Shown here piece after piece: positions 5,878-9,470 of a stretch of 9,470 bases of DNA. The stretch comes from Nitrospira sp. GTDB lineage: Bacteria > UBA9089 > CG2-30-40-21 > SBAY01. The first letter of the stretch is position 1. Every line of letters begins with the position of its first letter. The stretch lies in contig SBAY01000240.1 of the NCBI GenBank assembly GCA_005239945.1, forward strand, positions 1-9,470, in the 5' to 3' direction. The notes below the pieces were generated by a model that was not told the origin of the DNA, did not search any database, and saw only the letters and a list, made by a program, of their open reading frames with translations. Position numbers and translations under genes: made by a program.

Positions 5878-7875
5878 TTACTGGAAGCTATATAAATACA
5901 AAGAGCCTTTTTTATAGAGTAATTTTAGATAGGTTTGGGCAAATTGGTTGAAACTTTCTACATCCTTTTTTGATACACCGTTATCCGGGTAATAATAACA
6001 GGAGATTACCTTTGTATTGACTAAAATATGGGTGATTTGGGTTTGCCTGAAATACTCCCTCATTCCAGCCATATCATTATAATTCTGATATTTCCATGTC
6101 CAGTGCTCAGGACTAAAATCAGGTATATAATTTCTTCGGCAATAATAACCCTTTTTCTCACCTATAAAAAATATCCTGGATTTCTCCGGCAGATATGTAT
6201 TAATAAATTCAATCGTATTATAATATCCTTTTTCTGCATTTCTGCGGATAAAATCATCTCTTGATTCAAAGCCAAGGATGAAGTTGATGGGATTACGATA
6301 ATGAATTATCTGAAATCCATCCCAGCTTAATAGAGCACCCCAGATACCAATAATTATGAAAATAATTAGCCGTCTAAAACAGGCTTGACTGGTAATGGTA
6401 TAAAAAATACCGGTTAAAACTATGGCCAAAAATGGAAATATAGGTAAAAGATACCTTGATGAATGCAACCCAAGACTCCAGAGGATGAATTTTAAAATGA
6501 TATAAAATATAAGATATATCTCTATAGGTTTTCTTGTAAAGATTAAAAAAGGTAGGAGTAGAAGATAAACAGGGGTAATAGTTGCCCCAAATGGCAGACT
6601 ACCCAAACAACCATTAATAGTAATGTTCCAGGGAAGAAACAAGGAATTGAGTGACTCTCCGCGCATAGTAAATGCCTGTCGTGAAGTTTGGGCGGTGATT
6701 ACTTCAAGAGGGGTTAAACTTGCCTTGCCTATAAATAAATTCTCTAAAAATGGATAGAAGGGATTATGGGTGTGCCAGAAGTTTTTTATGTACCAAGGAC
6801 AACCTACAAGACAACAAATACTGATAAAGATGGCCAAACAAATCAGTGTTTTTCGTAACCCTAATTTTACTATGCCAAAACCTATTAAGCTTAAACCAAA
6901 GATAATTACATTGTAAATCCCGGGATATTTGATTCCAACGACAAATCCACACATAACCGCCAGAATCATTACCCATTTTCGATTAAGTGATGTTGCCCAA
7001 TTCAAAAAGGCATAGATACTTAATAACTCATAGAAAGTCAGGGCTAAATCGATATAAGCCGTTCTTGATAAAAAGATAACCAACGGGCAGATATAAAAAA
7101 TACAGCCGCCTAACAAGGCACTTTTGGGGTTAAAATAACGCCGGCTAAGACTGATAATACCTATAACCGTTAGAATGCCAAATAAGAAATGGAACAATTT
7201 AGCTAAGATATCACTACTGAGCAACATTCCGAGTAGATACAACATACCAATATTTGCCGGAAGATTGGCCATAGCAATATCCTGGATATGGAAGATACGG
7301 TGATGTTCCAGGAAAAGTTTAGGTCCTGGAAGATGATAGGCTAAATCATCCCAGTCATAAGGAGGACACAATCCTTGCAAGATGCATAACCCGCAGGTAA
7401 CAACTAAAAAAAATAATAAAACCATCTCCAGCCCACTAAATTGCTTAAAAGATAATGTCCTCAAACCATTTAAGGTTTCCTTAACAACCTTGAGCAAGTC
7501 TTTAAATAATAAAACGCTCAAACCAAATATTAATCCCCAGGCAATTTTGGGCTCAAGTAGTCCTAAAAACCCTAATCCCATTATCAAAAAGGATAATACG
7601 CAAAATCCCAGGCCAATACAAAATATCAGTTTTTCTTGTAGGGAATTGAATTCAATCCTATAAATCGAAAAAAGCCGCAAGCCTGAAGTATAAGCCAATA
7701 AACTTAAGATAAGCAATAACATCAAGTCTGGCAAAACAGTATTTTTAAGGTTGAAAAGGAGAAGATAATCAGGATATTTGGAGAGGTAAAAAAACAAAAT
7801 TATTCCTATCCACAAGCAAAAGGATAAGGTTATAAATATGGGTGTTATTCTAAAAAATCGTTTTATTTTCCTCAT
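5878..7875 (-). CDS. GT-C fold glycosyltransferase, ArnT/GT39-like membrane protein
   Basis: The 665-residue polytopic protein has the architecture of GT-C enzymes that use polyprenyl-phosphate sugars outside the membrane. Diagnostic segments are DWDDLAYHLP (174-183, the acidic first-loop motif), AYIDLALTFYELL (273-285), GIKYPG (314-319), PWYIKNFWHTHNPFYP (360-375) and SSRYLLPIFPFL (472-483). A soluble C-terminal part of about 130 residues follows the last helix. The donor sugar and acceptor are unknown. ATG at 7875 follows AAAGAG with only 3 nt between, and a TTGACT-17-TAATAT promoter lies just upstream. It is 84 bp upstream of the YfhO-like gene on the same strand, so the two probably share a transcript and act on the same glycan. 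No repeat tract interrupts this gene. Confidence 0.85.
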   Translation of the reverse strand: MRKIKRFFRITPIFITLSFCLWIGIILFFYLSKYPDYLLLFNLKNTVLPDLMLLLILSLLAYTSGLRLFSIYRIEFNSLQEKLIFCIGLGFCVLSFLIMGLGFLGLLEPKIAWGLIFGLSVLLFKDLLKVVKETLNGLRTLSFKQFSGLEMVLLFFLVVTCGLCILQGLCPPYDWDDLAYHLPGPKLFLEHHRIFHIQDIAMANLPANIGMLYLLGMLLSSDILAKLFHFLFGILTVIGIISLSRRYFNPKSALLGGCIFYICPLVIFLSRTAYIDLALTFYELLSIYAFLNWATSLNRKWVMILAVMCGFVVGIKYPGIYNVIIFGLSLIGFGIVKLGLRKTLICLAIFISICCLVGCPWYIKNFWHTHNPFYPFLENLFIGKASLTPLEVITAQTSRQAFTMRGESLNSLFLPWNITINGCLGSLPFGATITPVYLLLLPFLIFTRKPIEIYLIFYIILKFILWSLGLHSSRYLLPIFPFLAIVLTGIFYTITSQACFRRLIIFIIIGIWGALLSWDGFQIIHYRNPINFILGFESRDDFIRRNAEKGYYNTIEFINTYLPEKSRIFFIGEKKGYYCRRNYIPDFSPEHWTWKYQNYNDMAGMREYFRQTQITHILVNTKVISCYYYPDNGVSKKDVESFNQFAQTYLKLLYKKGSLYLYSFQ

Positions 7876-7893
7876 TAGCTCTTTTTTAAATGA

Positions 7894-7922
7894 ATATTAA
7901 CAAAAAATGAGGAGAAAGTCAA
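7894..7922 (-). promoter_or_regulatory. Sigma70-type promoter for the glycosyltransferase pair
   Basis: Read on the - strand: TTGACT (-35, 7922-7917), a 17-nt spacer, then TAATAT (-10, 7899-7894). The spacing is ideal and the predicted start near 7887 leaves a leader of about 11 nt before the ATG at 7875. Confidence 0.75.
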
Positions 7923-7937
7923 GGAAAATTTCTGCAC

Positions 7938-7982
7938 TGTCATTTAAGATTAAAAGTGTCCCCTTTTAATTCTTAAATGACA
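7938..7982. repeat. 45-nt palindrome midway between divergent promoters
   Basis: The left arm at 7938-7956 (TGTCATTTAAGATTAAAAG) matches the right arm at 7963-7982 with one extra base, around the loop TGTCCC. Its centre (7960) coincides with the midpoint between the two -35 boxes at 7922 and 7999. A run of six T follows on the + strand (7983-7988), so it also looks like a terminator for rightward transcripts. It could be an operator for both promoters, an insulating terminator or a miniature mobile palindrome. The sequence alone does not decide. Confidence 0.85.
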
Positions 7983-7998
7983 TTTTTTAAAATTCATC

Positions 7999-8027
7999 TT
8001 GACAAAATCATCTGGCTAAGATATAAT
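7999..8027 (+). promoter_or_regulatory. Perfect-consensus sigma70 promoter
   Basis: TTGACA at 7999-8004, a 17-nt spacer and TATAAT at 8022-8027 match the textbook consensus at every position. The predicted start near 8034 gives a leader of about 27 nt. Because this promoter lies inside a longer upstream reading frame, it also shows that the downstream gene begins at 8061 and not at 7977. Confidence 0.9.
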
Positions 8028-8060
8028 AAAATTTATAATTTTGAATCTGGAGGTGTGTCC

Positions 8061-8876
8061 ATGTCTACCGTATTGATGAAAGAAGAAGAAAAACATATTT
8101 TGAGAATATTGCCTTTTTTGTTGAAAAAAGATAATCAGTTTCGGATAGAGTTGTATAGTGTCTTAATGGAGACATTTGCTACAAAGGAAGATTTAGCTCG
8201 GATATTAGAAGAAATTCGTATTTCCAGAGAAGAGACAAATAAGCGGTTTGAGGCAATGGACAAGCGGTTTGAGGCAATGGACAAGCGGTTTGAAGCAATG
8301 GATAAGCGGTTTGAGGCAATACAAGAACAAATGGATAAGCGGTTCGATGCAATGGATAAACGGTTTGAGGCAATGCAAGAACAGATGGACAAGCGGTTTG
8401 AGGCAATGCAAGAACAGATGGACAAGCGATTTGAAGCAGTAGATCGTAGATTTGAAGAACAGACAAAAGCCCTCAATAGGCTTGGAATGAGTATCAGAAC
8501 TATTGGTTCAAGATGGGGAATAGAAACAGAGGTTACTATTAGAAACACCTTAAGAGAACTTCTCTTGAAGAATCTTAAGGTAGCAAAGATTGATGAATAC
8601 AAGATTAAAGATAAAGAGGGAAGGATTGGTGCTCCCAATGCCAATATTCAAATTGACTGTGTAATTCGCAATGGAAAACCCCTCTTGATAGAGATAAAAT
8701 CTTCTGCAGATGAGGCTCATGTGGACCGATTCTACAAAATAGGTGAGCTTTATGCTGAAAAAGAGGGCATAACACCTGAACTTCTATTTGTTGCCGTGAT
8801 AATGAAAGAAAAGGGAGAAATAAGATGTAAGCAACTTGGTATTCAGCTTATAACTTATGATGAATTGGAGGTGTAG
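8061..8876 (+). CDS. DUF3782-like coiled-coil protein with PD-(D/E)XK nuclease-like domain
   Basis: The 271-residue product has an N-terminal helical part (1-55), a long coiled coil (about 56-140) of MDKRFEA heptads mixed with 11-residue AMQEQMDKRFE units, then a globular domain. That domain has GSRWGIETEVTIRNTL (149-164) and the PD-(D/E)XK pattern IQIDCVI (Asp199) followed by LIEIKSS (Glu211-Ile-Lys213). This matches DUF3782-type proteins of thermophiles, cyanobacteria and archaea, whose function is unknown. A DNA-cleaving or DNA-binding role is inferred from the fold. The ATG at 8061 has GGAGG at 8049-8053. A longer frame from 7977 would place the promoter inside the gene and is rejected. 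It is a single-gene unit, divergent from the glycosyltransferases. The array of near-identical repeats could change length without losing frame. Confidence 0.85.
   Translation: MSTVLMKEEEKHILRILPFLLKKDNQFRIELYSVLMETFATKEDLARILEEIRISREETNKRFEAMDKRFEAMDKRFEAMDKRFEAIQEQMDKRFDAMDKRFEAMQEQMDKRFEAMQEQMDKRFEAVDRRFEEQTKALNRLGMSIRTIGSRWGIETEVTIRNTLRELLLKNLKVAKIDEYKIKDKEGRIGAPNANIQIDCVIRNGKPLLIEIKSSADEAHVDRFYKIGELYAEKEGITPELLFVAVIMKEKGEIRCKQLGIQLITYDELEV
8253..8456 (+). repeat. 21-bp and 33-bp in-frame coding repeats
   Basis: Eight units in the order 21, 21, 21, 33, 21, 33, 33 and a diverged 21 bp. The short unit encodes AMDKRFE. The long one has the same core with MQEQ inserted before MDKRFE. Units are nearly identical at the DNA level, which points to recent duplication. 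Both lengths are multiples of three, and 7 and 11 residues are both coiled-coil periods, so gain or loss keeps frame and helix register. Confidence 0.95.
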
Positions 8877-8894
8877 GTTGGCTCGGGGTCGGAC

Positions 8895-9025
8895 TAATTC
8901 GTAATTCAAGATACGCCTTCCCTAATACCCTCTCGCAAAGAATTCTCGCAAAGTCCGCAAAGGGGAAATAAAAGATAATATATACTTTGTGTCCTTGGCA
9001 AAAACTTTTGCGACCTTTGCGAGAA
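8895..9025. repeat. TAATTCG and inverted CGCAAAG-type repeats
   Basis: TAATTCG, TAATTCA at 8895-8908 are two heptamers. From 8931 come CTCGCAAAG, TTCTCGCAAAG and CCGCAAAG. The opposite orientation, TTGCGACC and CTTTGCGAGAA, follows at about 9008-9025, with 11 bases (TTCTCGCAAAG) exactly inverted. More TTGCGTTTTGGCGAGAA continues to about 9049. The two sides can form a stem around an AT-rich centre. Apparent proteins across this stretch are translations of the repeat. Confidence 0.75.
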
Positions 9026-9156
9026 ATCTTTCTTGCGTTTTGGCGAGAAATTTGTGGATTGCCTGAGTATGCCCAAAAAGAGCCAGAATTGGTTGCTGAT
9101 AGGAAGGGGATAGAATACAGATTGCACGGATTTACTGTTTTAGAAACAAACGAACC

Positions 9157-9339
9157 CGTGAAAACTTCAAAACTCTGGTCATTGGTTGGGTTTTAACCCC
9201 AGGCCGAAAAACCATTACCAGGATAATTCAAACAGCAGATGCACCCTTAAAGAAACATTATAGTTGTTTCTACAATTTCTTTAGTCTGTCCAAATGGAAT
9301 ATCAATGACCTGGTTGAAAAGGTGGTAAAAATGATTCTT
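9157..9339 (+). pseudogene. Remnant of a transposase N-terminal domain (IS701/DDE_5-like)
   Basis: One forward frame reads ENFKTLVIGWVLTPGRKT, then TITRIIQTADAP, then HYSCFYNFFSLSKWNINDLV. This follows the WVLTPGR..T and FHRFF..W pattern near the start of IS701-like DDE transposases as I know them. The frame is open only from 9103 (after TAG at 9100) to TAG at 9460 and has no ordinary start codon before this stretch. Similarity fades after VEKVVKMIL, and none of the catalytic acidic residues are reached. It is therefore a small decayed fragment. Terminal inverted repeats or a target duplication are not visible. Confidence 0.6.
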
Positions 9340-9470
9340 AAAACCTCGTATAATCTTCACACCTCCAGAAATCTAACGACAGATTGTGTGAAAACCCTAA
9401 AATCGAATATTGATACCACAAAATGTAGTTCCTTTATCTTATTTAAGCACTGGATATTGTAGTCAAAGGA
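9340..9470. other. Gene-free tail of the window
   Basis: I see no coding sequence here. The transposase-like frame continues without recognisable similarity and ends at 9460. TTCACAC at 9356 pairs with GTGTGAA at 9386, and AATCT at 9370 with AGATT at 9381, forming a hairpin with a 7-nt bulge. Its role is unknown; it could belong to the decayed element. Confidence 0.4.

Noticed and set aside
7938..7988. Ordinary intrinsic terminator ending an upstream gene
   Set aside because: The hairpin plus T run points rightward, but the only gene to its left runs leftward and begins at 7875, so no known transcript would end here. The terminator reading is kept only as one option.
7977..8060. Longer N-terminus for the DUF3782-like gene starting at 7977
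   Set aside because: It would start inside the palindrome and upstream of the consensus promoter and its predicted start site. The ATG at 8061 has a proper Shine-Dalgarno.
8253..8456. CRISPR-like array of short direct repeats
   Set aside because: Repeats are contiguous, with no unique spacers, and lie in frame inside a coding sequence as coiled-coil modules.
8135..8644. Long open frames on the opposite strand and alternate frames across the nuclease-like gene
   Set aside because: They are by-products of the 21/33-bp repeats. They have no ribosome binding site and encode monotonous repeats, while the + strand frame has a promoter, a Shine-Dalgarno and family motifs.
8906..9127. 73-residue - strand open frame
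   Set aside because: It consists largely of translated repeat, with no family resemblance and no ribosome binding site seen.
8987..9196. 69-residue + strand open frame
   Set aside because: Its first half is translated CGCAAAG repeat, and its second half reads the transposase remnant in the wrong frame.

Overview
The window reads as chromosomal DNA of an AT-rich bacterium. Gene starts carry good AAGGAGG-type ribosome binding sites, and two sigma70-type promoters match or nearly match consensus. The lineage cannot be fixed from the sequence. The cluster rplU-prp-(small membrane protein)-rpmA-obgE-proB, together with many short dispersed repeats, would suit an uncultured candidate-phylum bacterium, but that is only an impression.

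Region 1 (1-3690, + strand) is a tightly packed housekeeping cluster. In order it holds ribosomal protein L21, the Prp cysteine protease, an unrecognised single-pass membrane protein, ribosomal protein L27, the ribosome-assembly GTPase Obg, and glutamate 5-kinase ProB with a C-terminal PUA domain. rplU/prp overlap by 1 nt and obgE/proB by 20 nt. The spaces before rpmA and obgE are instead filled with short repeats of 7-bp period. The one before obgE lies between a good Shine-Dalgarno sequence and the start codon.

Region 2 (3661-7875, - strand) holds two large polytopic membrane proteins: an upstream GT-C/ArnT-like glycosyltransferase and a downstream YfhO-family protein. Together they suggest lipid-linked sugar transfer to a cell-envelope polymer outside the membrane. 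The YfhO-like gene converges on proB and overlaps it by 30 bp. It also carries two in-frame tracts of 7-bp repeats that encode charged, low-complexity peptides.

Region 3 (7876-8060) is a compact divergent promoter region. A TTGACT-17-TAATAT promoter drives the glycosyltransferase side and a perfect TTGACA-17-TATAAT promoter drives the other. A 45-nt palindrome sits exactly midway between the two -35 boxes.

Region 4 (8061-8876, + strand) is a DUF3782-like protein: a long coiled coil built from 7- and 11-residue modules, followed by a PD-(D/E)XK nuclease-like domain. Region 5 (8877-9470) has no intact gene. It holds TAATTCG- and CGCAAAG-type repeats and a decayed N-terminal piece of a transposase.

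The strongest unexplained theme is a set of heptanucleotide-period repeats with several different words (TTAGAAA, GGGGACA, GGATTTT, TCTGTCT, TAATTCG) placed at gene edges and inside one gene. The words found inside coding sequence are free of stop codons in all six frames.
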